Both the position numbers and the translations under genes were made by a program. Under the pieces are notes generated by a model. That model was not told the DNA's origin. It searched no databases and worked only from the letters and a program-made list of their open reading frames with translations. Positions 20,555 to 31,854 of a DNA stretch of 64,000 bases are shown here, piece after piece. This DNA comes from Diploptera punctata (taxonomy: Eukaryota; Arthropoda; Insecta; Blattodea; Blaberidae): contig JASPKZ010007286.1 of NCBI GenBank assembly GCA_030220185.1, positions 1,240,001-1,304,000 on the forward strand. The letters run 5' to 3'. The first letter of the stretch is position 1, and the number at the start of each line of letters is the position of its first letter.

Positions 20555-21450
20555 ACCGTATATCTTGGCAGATAAGATGATAGTTGAACCATAAAAAAAA
20601 AAGCCCCCAAAATCCAGGGTCATCTTATAGGACAGATACAAAAACATTAGATTGAAATTTATATAAAATAAAACCATTATAAAATGAAAAAAATTAAAAA
20701 TTACTTGAACACATGACACACAAATAACAATGCAACCACTGTTTGCGACTGACGTAATGATGTGCAGTGACAAGCCGATCAGTTGATATGTGGGGGAGGG
20801 GGGAACTGTTAGAGATTTAGTGAATCCCTGTGAGTACAGCTACTATCAAACCAGTCCTGCAAACATCCGGTTATTCAATTCTTTTGCAGTCTGTTCTGTT
20901 TAGTAAATAAACATGGACATTATTGCTTATATTGTGCTGTTTCTTTTAATTATTATTATAGTGTTATTATTATTATGCATGATGCAAAGGACACTGTGTA
21001 ACATTTAAATATGCGGATAACTTATATCTTTGGGTTCGATAGTAGCGTAACAAGAAATTTCTCACGCAGCAAGTCTTCCTTTCTTATCATAACAATCTCC
21101 TTTCCCCTCTACCTCCTTCCATGTGACAGGTCTCATCTCTCATGCTAGTACAACTTACTGAAAATGTAGCAGTGTTGCTGGTTGAATGAAAATAAAATGA
21201 ATTTATTTATCATAATGAGGGGTTAAAATATTAACAATATATAACATAAAATTTAATTTGAAAAATTAACGGTAATTTTGTATACACTATACAATAAGCT
21301 AGTAATGATCGCTGATCTAAACTAAATTCATAGGCCATTGATAGTTTGGGGGTTGTCTTATAGGACAGATATATGCTAAAACTATAAAACTTTGACAAAA
21401 TCTATACCTCGTCTTATCTGAAGGTCACCTTAGCTGCCGAGATATATGGT
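20555..21450. mobile_element. Non-autonomous DNA transposon with imperfect 17-bp ends
   Basis: ACCGTATATCTTGGCAG at the left and CTGCCGAGATATATGGT at the right are inverse with two mismatches. Inside each end, TCTTATAGGACAGATA occurs once near each side. No coding region is recognisable. I could not read a target duplication. Confidence 0.5.
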
Positions 21451-21977
21451 ATATTACGTCGTAAGTATAGAGAAGGTATATCTACCTATTAATAAATAGC
21501 TCTCTCCCCCTAATCTATATATGTAATATTGTTTTGGCTGGTTATTTGTACAGCCCTTAAGTAACGTAATGATTAGAAGCCCGGCATAATAACCACACAC
21601 ACTCTCCTAGCCTGTATATGTGCTTAGTAAAAATTTCATGTCTTGTAATACTGTATTTTATTATGCTTTTATTTCATGTACTCTTAGCTTTAATAAATTC
21701 TAGTTTATAGTTTATATTTTATTTGCTGAATCATCTGTATTCATACCATCAGCCTGGAGAGATGCAGTCAGTGTCTCGGCAGGGAAATATTCCCTTCCGT
21801 TGACCTCCAAGATGGACGTGCATAATGCTCCAAAATATGGCACTACATGACAGTAAGATATGAGCTGAGATGTAAAGAACCAATTAAATTTCTTTAGCAT
21901 AACACAGATATGAAATGGAATTTTTCCAGGTGATGCTCTTGTTCATCACTTGTGCTCAATGTATGCTGGTACCAGCT
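21451..21977. other. 3' flank of the CCDC191-like gene
   Basis: AT-rich. Holds the probable 3' UTR of the minus-strand gene; possible polyadenylation signals (inverse of AATAAA) occur, for example TTTATT near 21657 and 21718. No other feature. Confidence 0.4.
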
Positions 21978-22146
21978 TCATGTTGAAAAACTATCACTTC
22001 CAAAAATGGAATACATAGGGTTGTAATCTGGTAACATTTCTTGTACTTTCATTCGTAAAATTTGTTTCCTTTTTTCCTTCTCACGTTCTAGTCGCATTAC
22101 AAATGGCAGCTTTTCCCATAATTTGATGTGTCTTCTTAACAAAGTC
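21978..22146 (-). CDS. CCDC191: CCDC191-like gene, terminal exon with stop
   Basis: Acceptor TCCTTTTACAG at 22147 upstream (minus strand). The exon encodes 57 residues, beginning TLLRRHIKLWEKLPF after the split Arg codon, with a basic helix (EREKEKRKQILRMKV), then EMLPDYNPM and a TGA at 21978-21980. The pattern of charged helix followed by E-x-LPD-Y/F matches my memory of the C-terminal part of vertebrate CCDC191, which strengthens the family call. The intron to 27004 is 4.9 kb and holds LINE and PLE insertions (for example the 1.5-kb LINE at 24710). Confidence 0.82.
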
Positions 22147-22324
22147 CTGTAAAAGGAGGGAAACATTCCTGTTACTGTATTTATAGAGCATAGAGAAAAA
22201 TTAATTTTATACATTTTAAGAAAAAAAAGTTCAGTAACTAAATATATTGAACATTTAAAAATCATTTACAGTTTTCATGATATCCATACATTATAAGTAC
22301 ATATTGTTGCAAGACATAGATGTT

Positions 22325-22472
22325 ATTTAATTTGAAGAGAAAATTTTTTGCCTAGACCGGGACTCGAACCCGGGACCCTTGGCTTTCCGGGCCAAGTGCT
22401 CTACCAACTGAGCTACCGAGGCGAGTTACGATCTAGACGCAAATTTTTCTCTTATATACGTGTAATAAAAAC
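22325..22472 (-). mobile_element. SINE-1 module
   Basis: Full inverse copy, TTTGAAGAGAAAATTTTTTG to AATTTTTCTCTTATATACG, with an intact tRNA-like body. It lies in the last intron of the CCDC191-like gene. Confidence 0.85.
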
Positions 22473-22794
22473 ATCAATAGATGTTATTGTTAATGTTCTG
22501 ATAAAAGTAATATTTTAAAGTATTTAACAAAAAAAAAATAATGGGAAGTGACACTTAAGGTGAATATTAAAAGAATAAAAATATAATTTGGTCTCATCGC
22601 TTAAAATGTTTTTATGAGCTGAGATGTAAAGTTTACGATTCATATTTTTATTCTATTTTAAATTTACAGATTTTCTTATACCTTCACATCATTATGAACT
22701 AACATTTTAATATGTAAAGCAGACATTTTCCATTTGATAAAAGAAAAGATCATACATTTTAGAAATATCCTATGTCCATTTAGTATTTATTTTA

Positions 22795-23330
22795 GAGAGA
22801 GTTAATGAGTTTACTTATTTAGGATATAAACTATCTTTTGTTGAAAATTTGGATTTACCAGAGAAAATTGTGAAATTCAACAAAAAAAATTGGAAATCAT
22901 TAATAGAGTTTTAAAACCTTCATTAGTGCAAAAATCAACTCGTACTCGTCTTTATCAAATAATGGCTCGACCAGTCCTATGTTATGGGAGTGAAGCGTGG
23001 ACTATAAGAACGAGAGATGAAAGCAGACTAACAGTTTGTGAATGAAATTTATGCGCCAAACAGCTGGCTACACCAAATGGGATCGAAAGAAAAATGTAGA
23101 AATCCTTCAAGAACTTAATGTGTCACCAATACTGGACTACATCTCCAGATATCAGCTAAACTGGAAGGAACATGTCTCAAGAATGGCTAGATCCAGGATC
23201 CCCAAGGCAATAATGAACTACTGTCTAAATGGGAAACGGTCACTTGGTCGACCTATGAAAAGATGGCACGAAAACCGCTTTCTCAGGCGTAACAGTTCTT
23301 CTAGGATTAATACCTGGCAGGATCATGATG
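22795..23330 (+). mobile_element. LINE fragment, C-terminal region (family C)
   Basis: Contains NEFTYLGYKLSF (the YLG region after RT), broken MARPVLCYGSEAWTIRT and an open stretch from 23042 with MRQTAGYTKWDRKKNVEIL and GKRSLGRPMKRWHEN. Frameshifts at about 22900 and 23040 show it is dead. A GAT repeat tail follows. Confidence 0.75.
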
Positions 23331-23494
23331 ATGATGATTTAGTATTTATTTATCATCACCATGTACTTCATATGTTGGACCCTGGTGGATCCCATAGTCT
23401 CATTCAGCATTTTCTAGGTCTTCACTAGTTTATTCATCTTTTTGGTATATAAGCAACTTTTGTCTAGGTCATCTAGTGGAATCCAGTGTTCAAG

Positions 23495-23660
23495 CAATGA
23501 TCATACAGATGTTCTTTTCATAAAACTCGTTTCACTGCTTTAATCTTCCTTTCATCAGCTCACCTAATTGTCCACGCCTCACTGCCATAAGTCAAGACTG
23601 GTCGAGCAAGTGCATAGATCCTTGACTGTAGACCCTTGTATTGTACCTTCACAAATTTTT
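23495..23660 (-). mobile_element. LINE fragment (minus strand)
   Basis: The reverse complement encodes YKGLQSRIYALARPVLTYGSEAWTI with a following stop, the same region as the other LINE C-termini. Short and dead. Confidence 0.65.
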
Positions 23661-23764
23661 GCATTTGTTTTAACTCCCTTCTCACAGAAATGAAGCTGGG
23701 TATCAACAGAATAACTCACTATGTTTTTATTATTAATTTCATACATCTCAATGATGGATAAATC

Positions 23765-24035
23765 ATATTTGAAGAGAAAAATTATACGTTCAGACCAGGA
23801 CTTGAACCCAGGACCCTTGGTTCTCTAGACCAAGTGCTTTACCACCTGAGCTACCTGAGCAAGTACCGATCTTAACGCAAATTTTTCTCGGGAATTACAA
23901 CATATATAGAGAAAAATTTGCATTTAGATCGATACTTGCTCAGGTAGCTCAGATGGTAGAGCACTTGGTCTAGAGAACCAAGGGTCCCGGGTTCAAGTCC
24001 CAGTCTGAGCATATAATTTTTCTTTTCAAATATGA
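23765..24035. mobile_element. Inverted pair of SINE modules, second tRNA type
   Basis: Minus 23768-23890 and plus 23895-24033. tRNA body TAGCTCAGATGGTAGAGCAC with TTGGT-CTAGAGA-ACCAA, same type as the tandem units at 63140-64000. Confidence 0.8.
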
Positions 24036-24655
24036 AGAATAACTCACTCCCCACAAAACCATGACTGAGGAGGCATTGTAGCCCCACTTAATTTCCAGAG
24101 CTATTTTATGAGGTTCCCAAGAATGTAAGGCACATATCCTGTCATTTTACCAATTAAAAATCTCCTCAAAGGTGACAATTTTTCGTCAGTTCATCAGCTC
24201 TCAGCTTCATCAGTTGTGGAGTTAAGAAATGTCTGGTACTGCATTGGTAAGCCTTAAGTCCATGGGTCCTCAGTGAGTTTTCTGGACATTTATATTTTGT
24301 CATGTTCAGCTCCTGAGCCATCACTGACTATTTATGGACAACATTTTGGCAAATACGATATGTCACTGCTTTCTGTGCAATTTGAGTCCTTACAGCTTGA
24401 GGATAATTCTTGCCAGACCCAATATGAATGAATCACTGGATAGTTTGGTAGGAAATATTCTGGTGATTTTCTTTAGAAACTGGAACATTTTACCAACAGT
24501 TTTCTCTACCTCATATAAGACAATCACAGCTACACAATTTCTGTATTTTACTCATTCCATCTTGAAAACTGGTTGGTTGGTTGATTGGTATCTAATGTTG
24601 AGCACTTGATAATGAAATCATTCGCTCTATGTTGAAAACTTAAGGTAACTAATCA
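24036..24655 (-). other. Decayed reading frames, unassigned
   Basis: The minus strand can be read in broken pieces (for example IAQKAVTYRICQN and RTHGLKAYQCSTRHFLTPQ) with several stops and shifts. It could be an old processed pseudogene. I do not recognise it. Confidence 0.3.
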
Positions 24656-24709
24656 AAATTAAAGTGGGAGGTAACACTATGAGGTATTTACAATTTATGA
24701 AAGAGTTGG

Positions 24710-26244
24710 CTTAATTACTTTCATCATTTATGGACACAAAAGGATGATTTATTACAAATACCAATCTCTAATAACACTGCTTTGGAACAAATTTCTATAG
24801 ATGAACTAACTGATGTTGTTAAATCATTAAAAAGTAACAAAGCTCCCGGAGAAGACCACATTAATCAAGAATTATTTAAATTTTCAACTAAAAAATTTTT
24901 AGACAGATTTCTTATTCTCCTTAATATGATATGGGAAGGACAAGAACCACCACAAAGCTGGAACAAATCCATTGTAATACCAATCTTCAAAAAAGGAAGT
25001 CGCCAAATCAAAGATAACTATCGTGGAATTAGCTTGTCGAACTCTGGATATAAAATTTATGCTAATATTGTTAAGAATAAATTGAGGAAAATTTATGAAA
25101 ATATAATTGGAGAAGAGCAGAATGGATTCAGAAAGGGTAGATCTTGTACAGATGGATTCTTTACTCTAAAACTACTATTAGAAAAGCACAAGGAATTCAA
25201 TATAGAAACTCATATCGCCTTCGTTGACTTCATAAAGGCTTTTGACAAAGTAGACAGAAATATATTACTACAAATTTTAGCTGATGATAACGTTCCACAA
25301 CAATATATTACTAATATCTTCAACATCTATAAAGATAATGAAATCTCTGTTAAACAAGATGGCAAATTATCTTCTTGGGAAAAGATCAACACTGGAGTAA
25401 GACAGGGATGTGGACTTTCACCGGTGCTTTTCATTATATACATGAATAAATTAATAAATGAATGGAGGAAAACACAACGAGGATATATACCCATCAATAG
25501 GAACCTCAAACTCGATGCTATTCTTTTTGCAGACGATTTAGCTCTCCTGGCACTTTCCGAAAATGATTTGCAACGATCAATTTTTAATTTACAAAAAATA
25601 GGTGCCAAATTTAATATGGAAATATCAATTAACAAAACTAAAATTATGGCATTCATGGGAAGGACCCCATACAAAGTAAAATCTGTCTCCAGAATAAAAT
25701 TTTAGAGAGATCTAATCAATTTAAATATCTTGGATATTATCTCTCTATCTGGGATGAAAAGGATATCCCTGAAAAAGTTACTAGTTATAATAAAAGTTTA
25801 GGAATTATTAATCAAGTTATGAAACCATCCCTTGTACAAAAATACACCAGATTACGTTTATATAACACTTTGGCTAGACCAGCGTTGACCTATGGTAGTG
25901 AAGCATGGACACTAAAAAAACAACATGAAAGCAGAATAACGGCTTGTGAAATGAGATTCATGCGCAGAACAGCGGGTTACACCAGATGGGATCGGAAAAG
26001 GAACACCGATATCTTAAAAGAATTGAAGACTACGCCAATTTTGGATTATATTAAACAGTACCAACTAAATTGGAAACACCATCTTGAAAGAATGAGTTCA
26101 AATCGGATCCCCAAAGCTGTTTATAATTATATACCAAGAGGACGAAGATCACTGGGCCGTCCTATGAAACGCTGGAGGGAAAATTTTCTATAGGATCGTA
26201 ACAGGCCTTGGCCTAATACTTGGAAGGAAGAAGAAGAAGAAGAA
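24710..26244 (+). mobile_element. 5'-truncated non-LTR retrotransposon (LINE-A) with reverse transcriptase
   Basis: An open frame from 24782 to 25705 has RT signatures: HIAFVDFIKAFDKVD (motif A), GVRQGCGLSPVLF (motif B) and ILFADDLALLA (motif C). A frameshift near 25700 separates it from the C-terminal part (25819-26193), which contains LTYGSEAWTLKKQHESRI and ends GRRSLGRPMKRWRENFL. The short 3' UTR ends in (GAA)n. The copy is flanked by an 11-bp target duplication GAAAGAGTTGG (24699-24709 and 26245-26255), so these are its true ends: it inserted 5'-truncated, without its endonuclease region. It landed inside a PLE. Confidence 0.9.
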
Positions 26245-26569
26245 GAAAGAGTTGGAGAAAATGTTTTTAATATCTGACCTCATAAAGTTGCATGTTTTCA
26301 TGATACCATTTTCAAAAGTAAAAAACTAAAAGGAATTTAGAAACTTGTACAAAAGAACATTTTAGAAATATTAAAAATTGTGAAATTTTAAATCAGAAAT
26401 TGCGCCTCATAGTTTGGTAGGGTTTGGGAAAAGATATACATTCAGAAGAATAAATATAGAGCCATGAATTTTGAAATTACCGACGAGAATAAATTGATCT
26501 CCAAGTTCATAAAATGGACACTAGATGGCAGTTCAGAAGATAGTGTTAACAATGAAATTTTGACAGTTG

Positions 26570-26625
26570 GAGTTCGACTGAAGATAGAAGTAAAATTTAC
26601 TTTTGAAACCGGTACCGTATCGTGA
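26570..26625 (+). ncRNA. Hammerhead ribozyme candidate
   Basis: CTGAAGA 26578-26584, T, stem II AGAAGT...ACTTTT, GAAA, stem III ACCGGT, A17. Complete core. Confidence 0.65.
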
Positions 26626-26817
26626 AAACACGCAACTTTATGAGGCGAGATATAAAAACATTTTCTCCAACTCATTCTTTAAGGTAATTATTTGCTCTAT
26701 CAATAATCAACTCACAATGAACAAGGGTGGAATTAGCATAAGAGTAGTTTACAATCCTCAAAACAGGTGGTATAACATATGTAAAAAGTTTGTATCAGTT
26801 GTAATTAATATTTAATT

Positions 26818-26970
26818 TTAGGAAGTTATATTTTGAGGTTATTTTAATTATATTATTTTTAGTCTGGACATCTTACCTCAATATTAATGTTGATTTGTTT
26901 TGAAACATGTCCAAGAACAAATCAACATTAATATTGAGGTAAGATGTCCAGACTAAAAATAATATAATTT
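26818..26970. repeat. PLE foldback with the ribozyme deleted
   Basis: AATATTAATGTTGATTTG and inverse separated by only TTTTGAAACATGTCCAAG. Stem II and CTGA core are gone. Confidence 0.7.
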
Positions 26971-27003
26971 GTATCAGTATTTATAACAAGACAAGTATAT
27001 TAC

Positions 27004-27158
27004 CTATTGTAGTGCACACTTGCTTGCCCCAGTTTGTAAATAGTTTCCATGTATGTAGTACACATAGCTCTATGCCAAGTAATGAACACATGTTCTTGAA
27101 GATGGAAATCATAGAAATCAGCAGCTACTTGGTATTTAACAACATATTCTTTGTGGAT
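27004..27158 (-). CDS. CCDC191: CCDC191-like gene, penultimate exon
   Basis: On the minus strand, ATTTTAATATTGCAG precedes 155 bases of open frame starting IHKEYVVKYQVAADFYDF, ending at a GTAATA donor. It adds two more units of the Trp-spaced helical repeat (ADFYDFHLQEHVFITWHRAM and the start of the next, ASVHYNR). The upstream exon ends on a codon boundary and this one starts on one. It ends two bases into a codon, and the next exon (22146) supplies the third base and completes the repeat as HYNR-TLLRRHIKLWEKL, so the motif itself verifies the splice. It is unique sequence between repeats. Confidence 0.85.
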
Positions 27159-27362
27159 CTGCAATATTAAAATAATTTACAAACATGCATTGTAAGCAGT
27201 AACTTTTTAAGATTAATTATAAGTACAAAATAAATCTTGTATATTTTGTTAGTTCTTGTTTGATCAAGACATCCCATGAGCTGCATGCTGTCCTCAAACA
27301 CTTTTCAAGTTATCCACTGGCCATCACAAATATGTTTATTATATTTGAAAAGAAAAATATAT

Positions 27363-27910
27363 AATCAATTGAGTTGGTGTTTACTTGATGAAAATCCATA
27401 TTTATTAATTATATAAAAATAAAACGTAGTTTTATTTGATTTTCATATTTATTATATAATTCAGTGACAGCTGTTTCGGTACACTGTACCTTCTTCAGAC
27501 ATGTTAACAAATTATGAATTGTGTTCCAACTGATCTAAGCAATAATACAACAATATTTATTTAAATTTTTAAATTTAACAAAGGGGATTCATTCAAATCA
27601 AGTTGAGAATTTAACAGTTTGTTACTACTTTTAAATTTATTAATTTCTACAGCCTCCAAAAGATCTAACTTCTTACCCTTATCACAAATATGTAACATTT
27701 CAAAATTTGGATCAAAACAATGATTAAATTGGAATAGGTGGTTAGCATATCTGAATAAATATTGTTGTATTGTTGCTTAGATCGGTTGGAACACAATTCA
27801 TAATTTGTTAACATGTCTGAAGAAGGTACAGTGTACTGAAACAGCTGTCACTGAATTATATAATAAATATGAAAATCAAATAAAACTACGTTTTATTTTT
27901 ATATAATTGA
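27363..27910 (-). mobile_element. PLE foldback, distinct family, 11-bp duplication
   Basis: GAAAAATATAT at 27352-27362 and 27911-27921. Arms of about 150 bp (AATATTGTTGTATTATTGCT and inverse). The loop encodes, on the minus strand, a PLE C-terminal tail: HICDKGKKLDLLEAVEINKF and NSQLDLNESPLLNL. It lies inside a SINE of the fourth tRNA type. Confidence 0.8.
27811..27856 (+). ncRNA. Hammerhead ribozyme candidate, ACAGCTGT family
   Basis: CTGAAGA 27817-27823, extra A, stem II GGTAC-AGT-GTACT, GAAA 27838-27841, palindrome ACAGCTGT 27841-27848, C17 at 27849. Complete core; sister arm on minus about 27470-27512. Confidence 0.65.
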
Positions 27911-28250
27911 GAAAAATATATGCCTGAATTGGGATTTGAAGCCAATGTTTCTGGTTCTGTATACCAGTGGTCTTGACCACTAAGCTACCAGGCATTCCGA
28001 TTTATTTTTCTCTTTAAATAAAATTTGTCAGTCAGTGAGAAGTGATAAATTAAATATCTAAGTTCGAAAATAAGCTTCACAGGCTATGAATGTGGTGTGT
28101 TCTCATTAAAGTTTCTTGTTAAAGAAGCTGCTAGAGGCATTTTGTGTAATGAAAAGTTCAAACCTCGACATGTGGGAATTCACGTAATAAAGGAGAGAAT
28201 CAGAATGCCTGGTAGTTTAATGGTCAAGAGTGCTGGTTTAGAAAGATGTT
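27911..28250. mobile_element. SINE modules, fourth tRNA type
   Basis: Minus copy 27911-28020 (GCCTGAATTGGGATTTGAAG to GACCACTAAGCTACCAGGC) and a plus remnant 28205-28245 (TGCCTGGTAGTTTAATGGTC). Confidence 0.6.
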
Positions 28251-28269
28251 CAAAAGTTTAGCTTCTTTT

Positions 28270-28600
28270 TCAATTCTATCTAGACCTTTGGAATTAACAG
28301 TTTGGGAAAAGATAAACATCCAAAAAACCATATTAGAACCATGAATTTTGAGTTTCTCAATGAACCAAATTTGATTACAAAGTTCTTCAAATCAACACCA
28401 GATGGCAGTTTAGAAAATTACCAGCATAATGAAGAATCGACAGACATGACAGCTGAGGATGGGAATGATGTTTTCCGATACCATGGTTCTGTGTTAAAGA
28501 ACATAGCTGTATGAAGTAAGAAGAATTCACAATTCATTTGATTTTTATTAAGAAAACCTCATAATTTAATATAATAAATTTGGGAATTTTAACATTATGA
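28270..28600 (+). mobile_element. PLE 3' end with coding tail (ACCATGGT subfamily)
   Basis: LTVWEKINIQK-like frame from 28290 (shifted), NEPNLITKFFKSTPDGSLEN, then the ribozyme and terminal AAAACCTCATAA. Confidence 0.7.
28448..28493 (+). ncRNA. Hammerhead-like motif with GATA
   Basis: CTGAGGA 28453-28459, T, stem II GGGAA...TTTCC, GATA (28477-28480) instead of GAAA, palindrome ACCATGGT, T17, stem I ACAG (28449-28452) with CTGT (28489-28492). The A-to-T change at position 14 should reduce or abolish cleavage. Confidence 0.5.
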
Positions 28601-28860
28601 GGTTTTCTTGATAAGAATAAATTGAATCATCAATTCTTTGTACCTTATATATCTATGTTTTTTAACACAGAACTGCAGTATAGCAAAATACATCATTCAC
28701 ATCTTCAGCTGTTTTCACGACTGTCAATTTTTTATGCGAATGATGTATTTTGCAATACTGCAATTCTGTGTTAAAAAAACATAGATATATGAGGTAAGAA
28801 GAATTCACAATTCATTTGATTCTTAAACTTCATAATGTAAAAATTCCCAACTTTATTATA
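28601..28860. repeat. PLE foldback next to the CCDC191-like main exon
   Basis: TACCTTATATATCTATGTTT and inverse flank a deleted loop. Its right end (CATAATGTAAAAATTCCC) is about 60 bases from the donor side of the exon at 28922. Confidence 0.65.
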
Positions 28861-28921
28861 TGAATTCTTCCTCAGTTATTAATTCACAGTTTATGATAGG
28901 AATTGCTAATTTTATAATTAC

Positions 28922-30587
28922 CTTTTTGAAACCAAAAAATACTTTCTTCAGAAGTTGTTTATTATACATCAAAATAGCTCTCTGCATTTTCCAACTGAGA
29001 ATAGATTGCACGTTCCTCCTCCAAACATAAAAATAGCCAATCAAAAGTTTTAATCTATGATGATTTACTGATGTTGTTATTTGTTCTCTTCTAAGATTTA
29101 TCAAACGGTGTAAAACCTTAAATACATTTTTCATAAGCTTCTTTTTATGAAAATTAATTGCCTTTATTTGTAATCCAATCAGCTTCTCCTTTTCCTTTTG
29201 CCTCTGAAGTTTCAATTCTTTTTCCATTCTTCTCTTCTCTTTTAATTCCTCTAATTTATGTATCTTTTCATATCTTTCATTTTTCTTCTTTTCCTCTTCT
29301 TGCTCCTTTTCTTGTCTTTCTTTATCTTCAATTCTTTTAAGTTTTCTTTCTTTAATCATTTGCCACCTCTTTTCTCTTTCATGAGCTCTTTCTTCCATTT
29401 TTTGTAGTAATGGTGGAGTTATTCTTAAACTCTTTACAGTATATTTTCTTTCAGATGTTTCTAACCTCCCATTTGCAGTAGACAGTCTCATTTGTATCTG
29501 TTTAAGTTTAGGCTTCAATGAAATATCATAAATACTCAATGACCGACTGATCTCCTCGTAAGCTTGTTTTGAGGAATTTTCTGTTTTAAATTCCAGTTCT
29601 TGTAATTTAAGCTCTTGAATTAATTTGCTTTGTTCTTTTAATTTAGATTTTTGGTCTTGAAGTTTATTCTGTTGAGTTTGAAATCTGTTATGATATTTAA
29701 TACTCAGTTGACTCGGAGCAGACTTGCTTTCAAATCGTCCATGAAGTTCTGTTGTTTGTTTTTTAAACCTTACAATTTTTGACTGATGAAAGCAGTTTGA
29801 TTTTGTTTCATTTGCTTTATTTATGTTCTTTAAATCTTTTACTAATGCAGGTGCTACCAATCCTTGTTTCTGTTCTTGTAGAATCTTCAAGAATCTGTCA
29901 ATTTTTTGGTCAGTTTCATATTTCTCTTGAACTGCAGCAACAATTCTTTTCTTCTCATTTACATTTTGAATCCACGTGTTCCAGCATTTTCTCATGAGAA
30001 TTTTATTTCTGTTTTCTTCCATTTTGTTTGCAGCTTTTAGAATTTTCTTATTTAAAGCATATTTCTTCCATTTGTTCAGAACAAGTATCAAATTCTGTTT
30101 ATTATACATATGCTCATTTAATTCCGATTTATCCTCCTGTTTCTCATCTAAAATTCTTTCTTCCTTGTTTACTTTATTGCTTATTATATCTTTACATGGA
30201 AACATCTCGACACTTCTTAGTTTTGGATTGGTATTCATGTTAGATAATGTGTTTTTCTTAACTATTCCAGGTGATGTATTATTTTTAAAATTTTTAGAGA
30301 TGTAAATTTGCTCTTCAATTTTGACATTTGGAAAGCTATTTCCTGCTTTAAGAATATTTCTGCTTGGCAGAGGGAGCTGAGTAATACACATTTTATTACA
30401 TATTACATGTTGTCTGTTTCTAGTAAGTCTTAACCTTTTGTAGGAGGTCAGTTGGGTGCTTTTAATTTTATTGGATAATCTCTTCTTATTTAATTCTAAC
30501 TGTTTTTTGAAGGAATTTATTTCTTTGTCTATAATTAGAAGTTCATTTTCCATAGCTATCTTTTCCATTTCTTTATGTAAAATCAAT
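28922..30587 (-). CDS. CCDC191: CCDC191-like coiled-coil protein, main exon
   Basis: This 1666-base minus-strand exon follows an acceptor ATTTTTTTCAG (just above 30587) and ends at AAAAAG|GTAATT, on a codon boundary. It encodes 555 residues, highly charged and Lys/Glu-rich. Around residues 165-240 is a helical segment with repeated Trp spacing (LNKWKKYALNKK, CWNTWIQNVNEKK). Residues 395-475 form a long charged coiled coil starting LLQKMEERAHEREKRW. Residues 476-555 carry repeats of the type Y/H-x3-LL-x3-F-x2-W. This order matches my recollection of CCDC191 (KIAA1407), a poorly characterised coiled-coil protein of probable centrosomal or ciliary role. The frame continues in phase into the exon at 27158. 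Confidence 0.85.
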
Positions 30588-30837
30588 CTGAAAAAAATAA
30601 ATAAAAAACTATTTACACCTAACTCTTATAAAACTGTTCTCTAAATAAATGTTTGTTTCTGACTTTTCAAAAATTTAATATTATTTTTATGGCACTCACT
30701 CTCTATTTATACAAGGGGATAGAGGAAGTGCCACACACTTAATGCAATATATTTTACCTTGGGAGGCATAATTTTTTTTTAGTTGACAACTGCACAATTC
30801 AATTTAAACCATCAGTATGAATGGAGTACCACACATA

Positions 30838-31320
30838 CTATATTTGAAGAGAAAAATTTTCGCCTAGACCGAGACTCGAACCCGGGACCTTTGGCTTGCC
30901 AGGCCAAATGCTCTACCTACTGAGCTACCGAGGCGAGTTGCGATCTAGATGCAAATTTTTTCTCTTATATACTTTGTAATTCCCTCGCGCCAAATGCTTT
31001 GAAACCTTTGCTTCTATCTTTGCAAATGGTGGCTTCTTAGTTAAGAAGACATATATTGGGAATTTAACACTACTTTATAAAGCCAGTAGGGCTTCTATTG
31101 ATGTTTTTATTATTGATTTAACACTTCTCACTGAAGGATAAATTATATTTGAAGAGAAAAATTTGCGAGGGAATTACAACATATATAAGAGAAAAAATTT
31201 GCATCTAGATTGCAACTTGCCTCGGTAGCTCAGTTGGTAGAGCATTTGGCCTGGCAAGCCAAAGGTCCCGGGTTCGAGTCTCAGTCTAGGCAAACATTTT
31301 TCTCTTCAAATATAATTTAT
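30838..31320. mobile_element. Inverted pair of SINE-1 modules with linker
   Basis: Minus 30838-30990 and plus 31148-31315, joined by the linker TTGCAAATGGTGGCTTCTTA ... AAAGCCAGTAGGGCTTCTAT. Located 250 bases 5' of the CCDC191-like main exon. Confidence 0.8.
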
Positions 31321-31739
31321 CCTTCAATGAGAAATAATAAAAACACCACACATACTATAATTGTAGGCTTTCACGGCCGGCATCTTGATCCATATTTGGT
31401 TCGTCTTCCGGGCTTATAGGTCCAAGTATGGACCACACATACTCCAACCTAGTCAGAAGGATTGTTAATGTATCCTTTAATTAATTTGACCCTTGTATAA
31501 ACAGATGGATCCTGTTGGAGTAGATTGTATTTGTGAATTCTTCTCCTACAAGAAAGTTGACATAAGTACCGCTAATTTTGATGGTGAAGTTGATATTATT
31601 TATATATTTATCATAAGTAACGTCATGAGTGATTTCTAAATCATCGATAAATTCACGAGTCACTTTGTGACTTTATCTACAAGATTTGGAAATCAAGAAT
31701 GACATTTGTTAGGACTATTTAATGGATAAAAAAATCATT

Positions 31740-31810
31740 ATTTAAATATGGTTGGTTGGTATCTAATGTCGAGCACTTGACAATGAAATCATTCACTCTT
31801 ATTTAAATAC
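31740..31810 (-). mobile_element. LINE-H tail scrap
   Basis: GGTTGGTTGGTATCTAATGT and AATGAAATCATTC match the terminal bases at 57832-57885; another copy is at 24570-24628. Only the extreme 3' end is present. Confidence 0.55.
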
Positions 31811-31854
31811 AGTTACTGGTACTTTAAAAAAATATATATATATATGTTATATTG

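Larger units (their letters stand above)
24656..26690 (+). mobile_element. PLE copy (ACCGGT subfamily) split by LINE-A
   Basis: Outer end GGGAGGTAACACTATGAGG at 24666, interrupted by the LINE at 24710-26244, then 26256-26690 with inverse arm (ATCTGACCTCATAAAGTTG), fragments of GIY-YIG region (GNLETCTKEHFRNIKN-like, shifted) and the ribozyme near 26600. Confidence 0.75.

Noticed and set aside
20330..20773. Membrane-protein frame of 147 residues on the minus strand
   Set aside because: Its repetitive LLASYWLIIGFL part is the translation of a minisatellite and the rest lies in a non-coding DNA transposon.
29158..30644. Hydrophobic plus-strand frames opposite the CCDC191-like exon
   Set aside because: Antisense shadows of Lys/Glu-rich codons; no splice or homology support.
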